64,000 nt of DNA, taken from NCBI GenBank assembly GCA_035516175.1, contig DATJAO010000069.1:27404-91403 (forward strand). Direction: 5' to 3'. Position numbers and translations under genes: made by a program. This DNA comes from DASPSR01 sp035516175. GTDB lineage: Bacteria; Nitrospirota; UBA9217. Positions 15,373-23,716 of this stretch are shown here, in pieces. Within the stretch, counting starts at the first letter, position 1. Each line of letters begins with the position of its first letter. The notes beneath the pieces were generated by a model. It made no database searches. It was given only the letters and a program-made list of their open reading frames with translations, and had not been told where the DNA came from.

Positions 15373-17109
15373 TTACCAGTTAAAGACCTTGTCCAGGTCC
15401 TCGTCCTTGACGCCGAAGGTGACGTTGTGCGGCGCGAACTTTTCGGTCTTGAAGTAGCTTGGCAGCCGGTCATGCTGGGGTGTGAAGCCCGCCTGCTTAT
15501 TGAAGTTCCGCTCCATCTTGAGGATCTGTTTCCCGAGGTCGGTCACGCCATCGCCCGTAAGGTTCAAACCATAGAAGGCGTTCAGCATGTCGAGCAGGGC
15601 CTGAAAGGTATCTGGCTGGTCGAGGACCGCGAAAGCGATGAAGAGGCACATGCCGGTGGAATCGATCGCAGCTGTCGCGATCTGGAGGTTCCGTGAAAGT
15701 TCCACCTGCCCCTCGGGCTTGAGCGCGTTCACGTCGCCACCCACCTTCAGCACGTTCTGCGCAACAGCGTACCCGGCGGTGTGGTCGGCCCCCATTGGGC
15801 TCGTCGCATAGGTGACACCGATACCCTGAACCGCACGGGGATCATAGGCCGGCATGGCTTGGCCCTTCACCACGGGAACCCGTTCCACGCCAAACGCCCT
15901 GCCGGTCATGGCCGCACCGTTACCGAGGATCCGGCCGAGGTCCGTACCTTTGCCGACCTCATTAACCATGCGGATCGCCGCATCGGCGTCGCCGAACTTG
16001 GCGAGTCCCGCCTCCATGGCGACGGCGATCGTTGCGCCCATCTCGATCGTGTCAATGCCGTAATTATCATCCAGGAAATCGAGCATGGCTATCTTATCGA
16101 GGTCGCTAATGCCGCAGTTTCCGCCGTGGGCCCAAACGGTTTCGTACTCGGGCTGCTTGGTGAGATAGTGTCCGTCTTTGTCATTATAAGTACCGGAGCA
16201 CTGGATGACGCAGCCGCGGTGGCAGCCATGGGTCGGCAGCCCCCCGCGCTTCTTCTCGGTCTCCGCCTCGGTTTCGCCACTGATCTTAGATGCGCCGTCG
16301 AAGCGGCCCTGCTTGAAGTTATACGTGGGATATCCACCCACCTCGTTCAGGATGTTCGTCAGTACGTTCGTGCCATAGGCTGGTAGGCCTTGGCCGGTGA
16401 CCGGGTGCTTCTTCAGGCCGTCGACGAACCGCTTGTTCGCATCCTGGAACTTCTGTGGGTCCTTCGGGGCCCGCACCGGCATGCCGGTCGCGTCCAGGAC
16501 AATGACCTTGATGTTCTTGGCACCCATGACCGCGCCCACACCGCCGCGGCCGGCGTGACGGGTCGGCCGGAGCTCCATGTCTGTGAAAGCGACGGTCGCG
16601 GCGCCCATCTTCATCTCGCCGGCAGGTCCGATCGAGATGCAGGATATTGCATCGCCGTATTCCTTCTTCATCTTCGCGATCAGGTCGTAATTGGGGAGCA
16701 TCTTGAGGCTATTGTCCTTGGTGATCTTGACCCCGTCCTTATTGATGAACACCTTGTAGAGGTCGTCGCTCGCCGGCTTCCCTTCGAGCACGATGGCGTT
16801 GTAGCCGAGCTTTGCCAGGACCTGCGAAGGCTGGCCACCGGAGTTCGACTCCTTGATGCCTCCGGTAAGCGGGCTCTTGCAGCCCACGGAAATCCGACCC
16901 GATTGGGCACCGGCGGATCCGCTCAGGAGTCCAGGGGCAATGACCAGCTTATTCTCTCCCCCCAAAGGATGGCATAATGGCGGAACCTCCTTCGAAACGA
17001 CCGCCGACGTTAATGCCCTGCCTCCCAGACCTGCATATTCACCAACCGGTACTGTTGTCGCCTTGGGGCCGCCTTCTGCCCCTACGTCGATTCTCAGGAT
17101 CTTGTCCAT
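15373..17109 (-). CDS. aor: Aldehyde:ferredoxin oxidoreductase family tungstoenzyme
   Basis: The 578-residue protein matches AOR-family enzymes: N-terminal MDKILRIDVG, pterin-binding GGRALTSA and CKSPLTGGIKESNSGG, GPAGE and TRHAGRGGVGAVMGAKNIK, and the [4Fe-4S] ligands CHRGCVIQC (around residue 297) plus the later Cys in GMCLF. It should oxidise an aldehyde to an acid (or work in reverse) with ferredoxin at a bis-tungstopterin centre in the cytoplasm. GGGAGGGAATT before the ATG is a strong ribosome site. The neighbouring MoaD, tandem MoaD-like protein and radical SAM/SPASM maturase form a maturation set. Exact substrate is unknown. Confidence 0.92.
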   Translation of the reverse strand: MDKILRIDVGAEGGPKATTVPVGEYAGLGGRALTSAVVSKEVPPLCHPLGGENKLVIAPGLLSGSAGAQSGRISVGCKSPLTGGIKESNSGGQPSQVLAKLGYNAIVLEGKPASDDLYKVFINKDGVKITKDNSLKMLPNYDLIAKMKKEYGDAISCISIGPAGEMKMGAATVAFTDMELRPTRHAGRGGVGAVMGAKNIKVIVLDATGMPVRAPKDPQKFQDANKRFVDGLKKHPVTGQGLPAYGTNVLTNILNEVGGYPTYNFKQGRFDGASKISGETEAETEKKRGGLPTHGCHRGCVIQCSGTYNDKDGHYLTKQPEYETVWAHGGNCGISDLDKIAMLDFLDDNYGIDTIEMGATIAVAMEAGLAKFGDADAAIRMVNEVGKGTDLGRILGNGAAMTGRAFGVERVPVVKGQAMPAYDPRAVQGIGVTYATSPMGADHTAGYAVAQNVLKVGGDVNALKPEGQVELSRNLQIATAAIDSTGMCLFIAFAVLDQPDTFQALLDMLNAFYGLNLTGDGVTDLGKQILKMERNFNKQAGFTPQHDRLPSYFKTEKFAPHNVTFGVKDEDLDKVFNW

Positions 17110-17811
17110 AATTCCCTCCCATTCTTTAGGCTTTCACAACCGGATATCTCTTTGTATTGGCTTCCGAATGTGTATCGAGCCAGACAGTACGGTGTCACGT
17201 TCAAACCTTAACCTTCTCCCCAATCTGGATCGATGGCGGCATCCAGGCAAAGGCGACCGCTAACGAGGACCCATATGGGTTAGCATCGTCAAATAGACTC
17301 AGGAGGAGCTTCGCCTCAGCAAACAGGATACGTTCTGCCGGTGAACATCCTGAGGTCAAGGTTCCAGGCTTTTTTCCATAATATTTGAGTGTTTGCAGAA
17401 ACCACTATCACGTTCGCGATGGAAACTAATGCCTCCTGAAGAAAAGGGAACATCCATTCTCACCCGGTGCTTGATAGGTTCGAAAACGTATTAGAAACAA
17501 TGAATAGAAGTAATGACTGCATGAATATTGTTCAATGTTATCACTACATATAATTTACGTCAAGGCATTAGTGATAATCTGGAAAAATAATCTCAATGTA
17601 TATTTTATATTCGGTAATGAGTACTACACTAAGCCATCAGCTTGCTATTCCTTCTGTAATACAAAATCCCAGCACTTGAAAAAAGCTCTATTTTATCATA
17701 AGTTATATTAAAACAGCCTCTTACCACTCTTACCCGTAAATGCAATAAAGTGAAAAGTTGCGAATCCTAGAAATTGACGATGCATTTTTTCCGTGATTAA
17801 CTTTAATCATT
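17110..17811. other. Gene-free stretch upstream of AOR
   Basis: About 700 nt of increasingly AT-rich DNA separate the AOR start from the first riboswitch. I see no credible coding frame, RNA gene or repeat here; the AOR promoter should lie near 17120-17200 on the minus strand, but I could not single one out. Confidence 0.6.
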
Positions 17812-17813
17812 CT

Positions 17814-17925
17814 CCGATAAAGCCAAACCCTCCATGAGGAAGGGACGGAAAGCGGCGGGTCTTATAAGACCAAGACGGCTGAGCTGCCGAAGTATGATGC
17901 CTTTGGTGAGCTCGGCCTTTCTATT
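17814..17925 (+). ncRNA. GEMM-I (cyclic-dinucleotide) riboswitch with terminator
   Basis: The order of conserved pieces fits the GEMM-I aptamer (c-di-GMP or cGAMP): AAAGCCAAACC, a P2 hairpin (CTCCATGAGGA), GGGACGGAAAGC, a P3 hairpin (GGGTCTTATAAGACC), and the receptor-like GGCTGAGCTGCCGAAG. The aptamer 3' arm can instead pair in a long terminator: GGCTGAGCT (17877-17885) with AGCTCGGCC (17909-17917), extended inside by GCCGAAG/CTTTGGT and followed by TTTCT. Ligand choice between c-di-GMP and cGAMP cannot be decided by eye. Downstream is a 22-codon signal-peptide-like ORF and then the GYD gene. Confidence 0.75.
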
Positions 17926-17964
17926 TATCACAGTGTCAGGAACAGGTAAGTAAAAATTTACATA

Positions 17965-18033
17965 ATGAGAAAAGGTTCATGCGTTTATGGGTCAATTATT
18001 TTATTGAGCCTTCCGCTTTGCGCGGTGTCCTGA
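17965..18033 (+). pseudogene. Truncated signal-peptide ORF behind the first riboswitch
   Basis: The ATG at 17965 encodes 22 residues (MRKGSCVYGSIILLSLPLCA plus VS) and then a TGA. It has a charged start, hydrophobic core and LPLCA-like cleavage region, as in exported or lipoproteins, but no mature domain follows. It may be the remains of a secreted protein once controlled by the riboswitch. No ribosome-binding site is evident. Confidence 0.3.
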
Positions 18034-18230
18034 TATTCATCGTGCCCTGATTCCCGATCATGACCTATTGGCAGATCATTCCTGACGGGCGATGGAATCG
18101 TCTGAATATCACGAACGTCGTGATACTTTAAATCATGTTCTTGAGAAAAGAAGAAGCAATTTGGTGATCCCGTTGTGCGAATATAAGGTGATGCACTAGC
18201 ACTTGACAAATTAGAAGGGAGGTGAGGGTA

Positions 18231-18524
18231 ATGGCAACGCAAATCATTTTGATGAAGTTGACGGATCAGGGGATTAAGAACGTCAAGGACGCACCACAGC
18301 GAATCGATGCAGCCGCCAAAGCCATCGAAGGAATGGGGGGAAAGATGACAGGCTTCTACTTCACGCTGGGTGAGTATGACTACATAGCCATCGCTGAGGG
18401 ACTCACTAACGAAGCCGGTGCTTCTTTCCTGCTGAAGTTAGGCTCCGCAGGGAACGTAAGAACAACGACGCTAATGGCATTCACGAAGAAAGAGTTCGCC
18501 GAGATGGTCAAGAAGTTGCCGTAG
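18231..18524 (+). CDS. GYD-domain protein
   Basis: The 97-residue protein matches the GYD family: start MATQIILMKLTDQGIKNVKD, GGKMTGFYFTLGEYDYIAIA in the middle and a C-terminal FTKKEFAEMVKKL. The conserved G-Y/F-D motif appears as GEYDYI. The fold is a ferredoxin-like dimer; biochemical function is unknown. GGGAGGTGAGGGTA gives a strong ribosome site for the ATG at 18231. It lies about 300 nt after the first riboswitch, so it may be under its control, although the gap is long. Confidence 0.9.
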   Translation: MATQIILMKLTDQGIKNVKDAPQRIDAAAKAIEGMGGKMTGFYFTLGEYDYIAIAEGLTNEAGASFLLKLGSAGNVRTTTLMAFTKKEFAEMVKKLP

Positions 18525-18729
18525 CCTCGTTGGTGAAAGCAAGGAGTGCCTGCATTTGCAAAAAATACAATGCGTCAGGTTTCTAGTGCGCCACCTTTGA
18601 ATATTGTGCATGTTACGGTGATCTTCTGATTGACTTCATGGTACAGCAGCAAAAACAAAGAGGCTCTGCTTGAGTGACTCACGCATGAGCTGCCTAAGAT
18701 ATATATATAATCAACTACGATTAGTTCCA
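18525..18729. other. Gene-free stretch after the GYD gene
   Basis: No gene, repeat or convincing terminator is visible in this 205-nt stretch, which leads into the second riboswitch. Confidence 0.6.
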
Positions 18730-18840
18730 GATAAAGCCAAACACTTCGTGAGAGGGATGAGGAAAGCGGCTGGTCTTAGAGGATAAATATGGCCGAGCTC
18801 CCGAAGGATGAAACTTTCGAAATGCTCGGCCGTTTGCTTG
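18730..18840 (+). ncRNA. Second GEMM-I-like riboswitch with terminator
   Basis: GATAAAGCCAAACAC, a short hairpin, GGGATGAGGAAAGCGGCTGG, and a 3' receptor region GGCCGAGCTCCCGAAGG repeat the plan of the first element. The terminator arms GGCCGAGC (18792-18799) and GCTCGGCC (18825-18832) pair perfectly, with inner CGAAGG/CTTTCG and a following GTTTGCTT. Conserved positions are less perfect than in the first copy (GATGAGGAAAGC for GGACGNAAAGC). Confidence 0.6.
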
Positions 18841-18857
18841 TTAGAGGGGTGAGGAGA

Positions 18858-18990
18858 ATGAAAAAAACAACCATTGAGTAAATACAGCTTTGATATTGTG
18901 CTTCTAATGATTTTCGCGTTTTATTTCGTGTCATCCCATCATATGGCGACGGTGAAGATGGCGGCGGGGGTGGGGCTGTGATTATCTCTT
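18858..18990 (+). pseudogene. Frameshifted secreted-protein start behind the second riboswitch
   Basis: After GGGGTGAGGAG an ATG at 18858 reads MKKTTIE and stops. One base over, the frame continues LSKYSFDIVLLMIFAFYFVS, a good signal-peptide core, ending at a TGA after about 35 codons. Another frame holds a Gly-rich stretch (GDGEDGGGGG). It looks like the decayed start of an exported protein gene controlled by the riboswitch. About 240 nt before the tRNA hold nothing else. Confidence 0.4.
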
Positions 18991-19228
18991 ATACCAGTTA
19001 AATTCTGCAACTCCCATTCATCAGGTTTCGTCGTACAATTGTATGTGACAGTCACAACATCCAAATTTTCACCGATCAGTCTATTTTCAAATGAAGCATT
19101 TACGTGATCATTCACTTATGTCTGTGAACCGTCACTCATTCCACCTTATCATTGTAAATTCACTTATGAGTCGAGATTTAGAGGGGGAGAATCAGGAAGG
19201 TGAGAATGCTGAAGCCCTTGATTCTAAA

Positions 19229-19315
19229 TGGTGCCGGCGGTCGGAATCGAACCGACATGTCCTTGCGAACGGAGGATTTTGAGTCCTCTGCGTCTACCAG
19301 TTCCACCACGCCGGC
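19229..19315 (-). tRNA. tRNA-Leu (anticodon CAA), CCA encoded
   Basis: On the minus strand the acceptor stem GCCGGCG pairs with CGCCGGC next to the discriminator A and an encoded CCA. The anticodon stem GAGGA/TCCTC holds the loop CTCAAAA, giving CAA. The long variable arm (CGTTCGCAAGGACA region) and T-loop GGTTCGATTCC are typical of tRNA-Leu. Length is 87 nt. Confidence 0.95.
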
Positions 19316-19363
19316 ACGGAGTAAAACTTACACTAACCCCCTGCCACTGTCAAGCAAAAAGGC

Positions 19364-19392
19364 TTGCAACTTGCTTTCTGTGCTTGTATAAT
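19364..19392 (+). promoter_or_regulatory. Sigma70-like promoter, near-leaderless
   Basis: TTGCAA and TATAAT are spaced 17 nt. The predicted start site (about 19399) is only about three bases before the ATG at 19402, and no Shine-Dalgarno is present. Confidence 0.65.
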
Positions 19393-19401
19393 ATTATACT
19401 T

Positions 19402-19848
19402 ATGCTCACGGGTTACAATACGGACTTCACATTCCAGGGCAAGCTCTACCATGTACAGACCGAGGATGGCGGAATTAAAAGTCCTTCTATAACGTCTCTG
19501 CTATATCAGCAAGGGGCGATTCTCGCCTCGCGCAAGACCAGCTACGCCGACATCATTAAGGCCGATTGTCTGGAAGAAGTTGTGCGCGAACTCATGAAGG
19601 AGCAGCACAAGCAGATGATCCGCGACCTGATGCAGGGCAAGCTTCAGTCCCAGGCCCCTGTACAGCCGCCGACGCCGGAGCCTGCCCCGAAAGCAGCTTC
19701 TATCAAGGAGCCTCTCCCCGAGCCGGCGACCGCGGCCGACCCAGCGGCCGCACCTGCGCCTAATAGAGAGGTGAAAGAGAAGAGCCTTGACGAGATCATC
19801 CTCGACTTCCTCGGGCAGGAGCAGAAGGGACAGAAACAGGAGAAGTAA
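19402..19848 (+). CDS. Conserved hypothetical protein with Pro/Ala-rich middle
   Basis: The 148-residue protein starts MLTGYNTDFTFQGKLYHVQT, a compact beta-type domain, then has a helical stretch (CLEEVVRELMKEQHKQMIRD), a Pro/Ala-rich linker (about 80-120) and a C-terminal helix (SLDEIILDFLGQEQKG). I recognise the N-terminal part as a hypothetical common in Nitrospirota/Desulfobacterota-like genomes but know no function. The C-terminal LDEIILDFL helix could be a peptide docking motif. It has its own promoter and probably a leaderless transcript. Confidence 0.75.
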   Translation: MLTGYNTDFTFQGKLYHVQTEDGGIKSPSITSLLYQQGAILASRKTSYADIIKADCLEEVVRELMKEQHKQMIRDLMQGKLQSQAPVQPPTPEPAPKAASIKEPLPEPATAADPAAAPAPNREVKEKSLDEIILDFLGQEQKGQKQEK

Positions 19849-19966
19849 GTCGACAGCAGCGCTGAGCGTTTAGCAGTGCAATAGTTAACTCCGTAACACT
19901 TCAACTGAATAACAAGCATTGATCAAAACGATTCCATATCAATAAATGATCCAGGAGGATTGGTGC

Positions 19967-20809
19967 ATGGCGGCCACAGAAGAGCAGTTGAAGACCCTCA
20001 GGGAAAAAGCTAGAAGGGTGCGCATCGATATTCTGAAGATGCTGACCGAGTGCGGGTCCGGCCACACCGGCGGAAGTCTCTCCGCCACTGACATCGTTAC
20101 GGCGCTCTATTTCTACAAAATGAAGTACGATCCCAAACGGCCGGACTGGAAGGAGCGGGATAATTTTATCCTCTCCAAGGGACACGCGGCACCGGTCCTG
20201 TATACGGAATTGGCCCACGCGGGCTTCATCGAGCATGCTGAGCTCTGCACGCTCCGGAAGCTGGGCTCACGGCTCCAGGGACATCCGGACAGCAAGTGCA
20301 TGCCCGGGGTCGAGATATCGACGGGGTCGCTCGGCCAGGGCCTGTCCGTGGCCAACGGGCTAGCGCTTGCGCATAAGCTCGACAAGAGCTCAAACCGTGT
20401 CTACGTCCTGCTCGGTGACGGCGAGCTCCAGGAAGGACAAATCTGGGAGGCGGCGATGACGGCGGCGCATTACAAGCTCGACAACATCTGCGCCCTCGTG
20501 GACAACAACGGCCTCCAGATCGACGGCCCGGTGGAAAAGGTAATGGGCGTGGAGCCAATAACGGACAAGTGGCGCGCTTTTGGATGGGAAGTGTTTGACA
20601 TTGACGGTCATGACATGGCTGCGATCACGGCTGCACTCGATAAGGCCGAGAACGTAAAGGGCAAGCCGACCATGATCGTCTGCCGCACGGTCAAGGGAAA
20701 GGGTTCCAAGGTGTTTGAAGGCAAGGTCGAGTTCCACGGGACCGCGCCATCGAAGGAAGAGCTTGATATCGCGATGAAAGAATTATCCGGGGAAACAGTG
20801 TGTAAGTAA
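19967..20809 (+). CDS. tktA: Transketolase, N-terminal subunit
   Basis: The 280-residue protein carries the thiamine-diphosphate domain: GSGHTGGSLSATDIV, LSKGHAAPVLYTEL, GSLGQGLSVANGLALA, and LLGDGELQEGQIWEAAMTAA with downstream DNNGLQIDGPV. It covers only the N-terminal half of a classic transketolase; the other half is the next gene. The pair transfers two-carbon units in the pentose phosphate pathway. AGGAGG eight bases before the ATG at 19967 fixes the start. Confidence 0.93.
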   Translation: MAATEEQLKTLREKARRVRIDILKMLTECGSGHTGGSLSATDIVTALYFYKMKYDPKRPDWKERDNFILSKGHAAPVLYTELAHAGFIEHAELCTLRKLGSRLQGHPDSKCMPGVEISTGSLGQGLSVANGLALAHKLDKSSNRVYVLLGDGELQEGQIWEAAMTAAHYKLDNICALVDNNGLQIDGPVEKVMGVEPITDKWRAFGWEVFDIDGHDMAAITAALDKAENVKGKPTMIVCRTVKGKGSKVFEGKVEFHGTAPSKEELDIAMKELSGETVCK

Positions 20810-20913
20810 ACATTGTTGTAAATTAAAAATTAGAAATTGGAGATTTCAAAAAATTATATTTCCAATTTAATAATTGCAACTTTTTTTTAATTTAGTATTT
20901 CGCGGGAGGCAAC

Positions 20914-21855
20914 GTGACAGAGAAAGTTGCGACAAGAGATGCGTACGGGGATGCACTGGTCAGCCTCGGGAAAAAACGGAATGACGTGGTGGTGCTGGAT
21001 GCGGACCTTTCTGGCTCGACCAAGACGTCCAAGTTCGCCAAGGTGTTCCCTGACCGGTTCTTCAATATCGGCATTGCCGAGCAGGACATGATGGGTACGG
21101 CTGCCGGGCTCGCCATCGGCGGTAAGCTGCCCTTTGTGAGCACCTTTGCAGTGTTCGCCACGGGGAGGGCCTGGGAGCAGGTGCGGCAGTCCATCTGCTA
21201 TCCGAACCTGAACGTGAAGATCGTGGCGAGTCATTCCGGGGTCACGGTCGGCGAGGACGGCGGTTCTCATCAGTCGGTCGAGGACATCGCGGTGATGCGG
21301 GTGATTCCGCATATGACCGTGATCGTCCCGGCAGACGGTCCAGAGACGCTTCAGGCAATCGAGGCGGCGGCCGAATATAAAGGCCCTTGCTATGTGCGCG
21401 TGGGACGAAACAAGGTCCCGACGCTCTTCGGCGCGGATTATAAGTTCAAGATCGGCAAGGCCCATGTCTTCAACGAGGGCAAGGACGCGGCAATCATCGC
21501 CGCAGGCATTATGGTGGCCGAGGCGCTCAGGGCGCGCGACCTGCTCAAGGCCGAGGGTATCGACGTGGGCGTGATCGACATGTCCACAATCAAGCCTCTC
21601 GACACTGGTGCGGTCACTGCCGCGGCTATGCGGTGCGGCGCGATCGTCACCGCGGAGGAGCACTCGATCATCGGAGGTCTGGGCGGGGCTGTGGCTGAGG
21701 CGCTCGCCGAGTCGGCGCCTGTACCTATGGCTCGCATCGGAATCAAGGATAGATTCGGGACCTCCGGCGATCAAGAAGCACTTCTCAAACACTACGGCCT
21801 TTCGGCAAGCGACCTCGCCATGGCTGTGAAAGAGGTCATCAAGAAAAAAAGGTAG
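20914..21855 (+). CDS. tktB: Transketolase, C-terminal subunit
   Basis: The 313-residue protein has the pyrimidine-binding and C-terminal transketolase domains: VVLDADLSGSTKTSKF, RFFNIGIAEQDMMGTAAGLA, SHSGVTVGEDGGSHQSVEDI and EEHSIIGGLGGAVAE. It completes the split enzyme encoded with the previous gene; the gap is about 100 nt of AT-rich DNA. The start is GTG at 20914 with GGGAGG upstream. The C-terminal domain is of the transketolase/DXS type. Confidence 0.93.
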   Translation: MTEKVATRDAYGDALVSLGKKRNDVVVLDADLSGSTKTSKFAKVFPDRFFNIGIAEQDMMGTAAGLAIGGKLPFVSTFAVFATGRAWEQVRQSICYPNLNVKIVASHSGVTVGEDGGSHQSVEDIAVMRVIPHMTVIVPADGPETLQAIEAAAEYKGPCYVRVGRNKVPTLFGADYKFKIGKAHVFNEGKDAAIIAAGIMVAEALRARDLLKAEGIDVGVIDMSTIKPLDTGAVTAAAMRCGAIVTAEEHSIIGGLGGAVAEALAESAPVPMARIGIKDRFGTSGDQEALLKHYGLSASDLAMAVKEVIKKKR

Positions 21856-21979
21856 CCGCGGGAACGTCATTCGGTAACGAGGCCCCCTTATCATTTATGG
21901 TAATGATCAAAGCGAATGGCGCAACCGAATCGCGAAAGGGGCGTCGTCGACGTAAGACGGCTGTCCTGCTTTCTACACT

Positions 21980-22681
21980 ATGATCCAGCTTTACCGGGTG
22001 ACCAAATATTATGAAGGCGTCCCTGCACTGCGCGACGTTACCTTTTCCGTGGACAAGGGCGAGTTTGTTTTTGTCACCGGTCCAAGCGGTGCGGGCAAAA
22101 CCACGCTCCTCAAGATTCTCTTCTGCGCCGAACATGCCGACGAAGGGCAGATCGTCATCCAGGGCATGAACGTCTTCAGGCTTGACCCGTCGAGCATCCC
22201 CTATCTCAGAAGAAACATGGGTTTTGTGTTCCAGGACTACAAGCTCCTGCCACATAAGACCGTGTTCGAAAACATTGCGCTCGCGCTCAAGGTGGTGGGC
22301 GCGCCATACGGCGAGATCGAGCGCCGAGCGTACCAGGTTCTCAAGAAGGTCTCCATGGAGACCAAGCTGCACCTCACACCCCCTAAGCTCTCCGGCGGCG
22401 AGCAGCAGCGGGTAGCCGTGGCCCGGGCGCTCGTGAACGAGCCTCAGGTCTTGCTTGCGGACGAGCCCACGGGAAACCTGGACCCGCAGAGCGGACAGGA
22501 GGTGTTCCGCCTGTTCAAGGACATTAACATGAAAGGTACGACGGTGCTCGTGGCCACGCACGACTGGGAAACAGTGCGGAAGATGCAGCGACGGATCATC
22601 ACCATGGAGCACGGTAGGGTTGCCGACGAAGGCAGGCATCTGACGAGGCGGACAGGAGAAACGCAGAAGCATAATGCATAG
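21980..22681 (+). CDS. ftsE: Cell division ATP-binding protein FtsE
   Basis: The 233-residue ABC ATPase has Walker A GPSGAGKTT (33-41), an FQDYKLLP Q-loop, signature LSGGEQQR near 137 and Walker B VLLADEPTGNLDP near 157. It works with FtsX to transmit ATP hydrolysis across the membrane to a periplasmic hydrolase activator during septation. FtsX, an EnvC-like protein and CtpA follow, an order I know from delta-proteobacteria-like genomes. No Shine-Dalgarno precedes the ATG. Confidence 0.95.
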   Translation: MIQLYRVTKYYEGVPALRDVTFSVDKGEFVFVTGPSGAGKTTLLKILFCAEHADEGQIVIQGMNVFRLDPSSIPYLRRNMGFVFQDYKLLPHKTVFENIALALKVVGAPYGEIERRAYQVLKKVSMETKLHLTPPKLSGGEQQRVAVARALVNEPQVLLADEPTGNLDPQSGQEVFRLFKDINMKGTTVLVATHDWETVRKMQRRIITMEHGRVADEGRHLTRRTGETQKHNA

Positions 22682-22741
22682 GGCAAGCATGCGCCATGCT
22701 CACTGCCCCATGCGCTTTGCGATGTGAAAAGGGCAATTTTC

Positions 22742-23629
22742 ATGAGAGGGTACGGCCTGTTCTATTATATATCAGAAGCATTCCACGGTCTGCGCGCCAA
22801 CGGTCTTGTGAACCTGCTCGCCGTCGGCACCATCAGCATGGCCATGCTCATCGTGGGGTTCTTCCTCCTTGTGTTCTTTAACCTACAGCCAGTTGTGAAC
22901 GCATTAGGCGACCAGCTCGAGATATCGGTGTACCTGAAAGACGGTCTGACCGAACACGAGAAGGACTTCCTCGTTTCCCGGCTTAGGGCCGAGCCGGGTG
23001 TGCGGAAGGTCGTCTATTTGTCCAAGGCTGACGCCTTGGCAGTATTCAAGAAAGAACTGAAGGGGCAGGAGGCGCTGATCCAGGGACTGGGCGAAAACCC
23101 GCTTCCCGATTCGTATGAGGTGAGCATCAATCGACCATACGCGGATGCGGACAGGCTTGAGGCCCTGTCGAAGAAATTTTCCAGCTATCCCGGCGTTGAA
23201 GATGTCTCTTACGGAAAGCGGGGTGCTGAAGTGCTGTCCGGACTGTTCAAGCTCATCACGTACGGTGGCACGGCGCTCGCGGTCCTGCTCGGTGTGTCGG
23301 TCGTGTTCATCATCTCGAACTCGGTCCGGCTGGCGCTCTACTCCCGCGGACAGGAGATCGAGCTTATGCAGTGGATCGGGGCCACGAAGGCCTTCATTCA
23401 GGGCCCATTCCTGATCGAGGGCATGATGCTGGCCATGCTCGGCACGGCACTCGCAACCGGCATTCTCGCCGGTGTGTATTATGCTCTGCCCCAGGAGGTT
23501 GTCCTGTTCCTGTCGAGATCAAAGGGGCTGGACTTTTTGCCGCCTTCAGTGGTAGCATATATGATAATCGGCAGCGGCTTTCTCGGACTGGTCGGAGGAC
23601 TGGTTTCGGTGAACAAGTTCCTGGAGTAG
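22742..23629 (+). CDS. ftsX: Cell division protein FtsX
   Basis: Taking the ATG at 22742 (AAGGGC eight bases upstream) the protein has 295 residues. It has a first membrane helix (VGTISMAMLIVGFFLLVFF), a roughly 130-residue periplasmic domain (LEISVYLKDGLTEHEKDFLV, YLSKADALAVFKKEL), and three further helices near the C-terminus. This is the FtsX plan. It pairs with FtsE and should control the EnvC-like activator encoded next. A GTG start at 22724 is possible but less likely. Confidence 0.93.
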   Translation: MRGYGLFYYISEAFHGLRANGLVNLLAVGTISMAMLIVGFFLLVFFNLQPVVNALGDQLEISVYLKDGLTEHEKDFLVSRLRAEPGVRKVVYLSKADALAVFKKELKGQEALIQGLGENPLPDSYEVSINRPYADADRLEALSKKFSSYPGVEDVSYGKRGAEVLSGLFKLITYGGTALAVLLGVSVVFIISNSVRLALYSRGQEIELMQWIGATKAFIQGPFLIEGMMLAMLGTALATGILAGVYYALPQEVVLFLSRSKGLDFLPPSVVAYMIIGSGFLGLVGGLVSVNKFLE

Positions 23630-23716
23630 CACTCTATAACGCATAGCAGAGCGACGAGGTCTCTACGATCAGGCCAGGTGCCCCGTGGGCTTGATTACGA
23701 GATACCCGGAAGGAGT

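Noticed and set aside
18203..18230. TTGACA close to the GYD gene as a promoter
   Set aside because: No -10 box fits between it and the ribosome site; too close to the start codon.
19091..19391. Short plus-strand frames overlapping the tRNA
   Set aside because: They are the complement of tRNA-Leu and its flanks, with no coding character.
20887..21894. A 335-codon minus-strand frame opposite the transketolase C-terminal subunit
   Set aside because: High-GC codon-position shadow of a strongly conserved gene; no ribosome site or family features.
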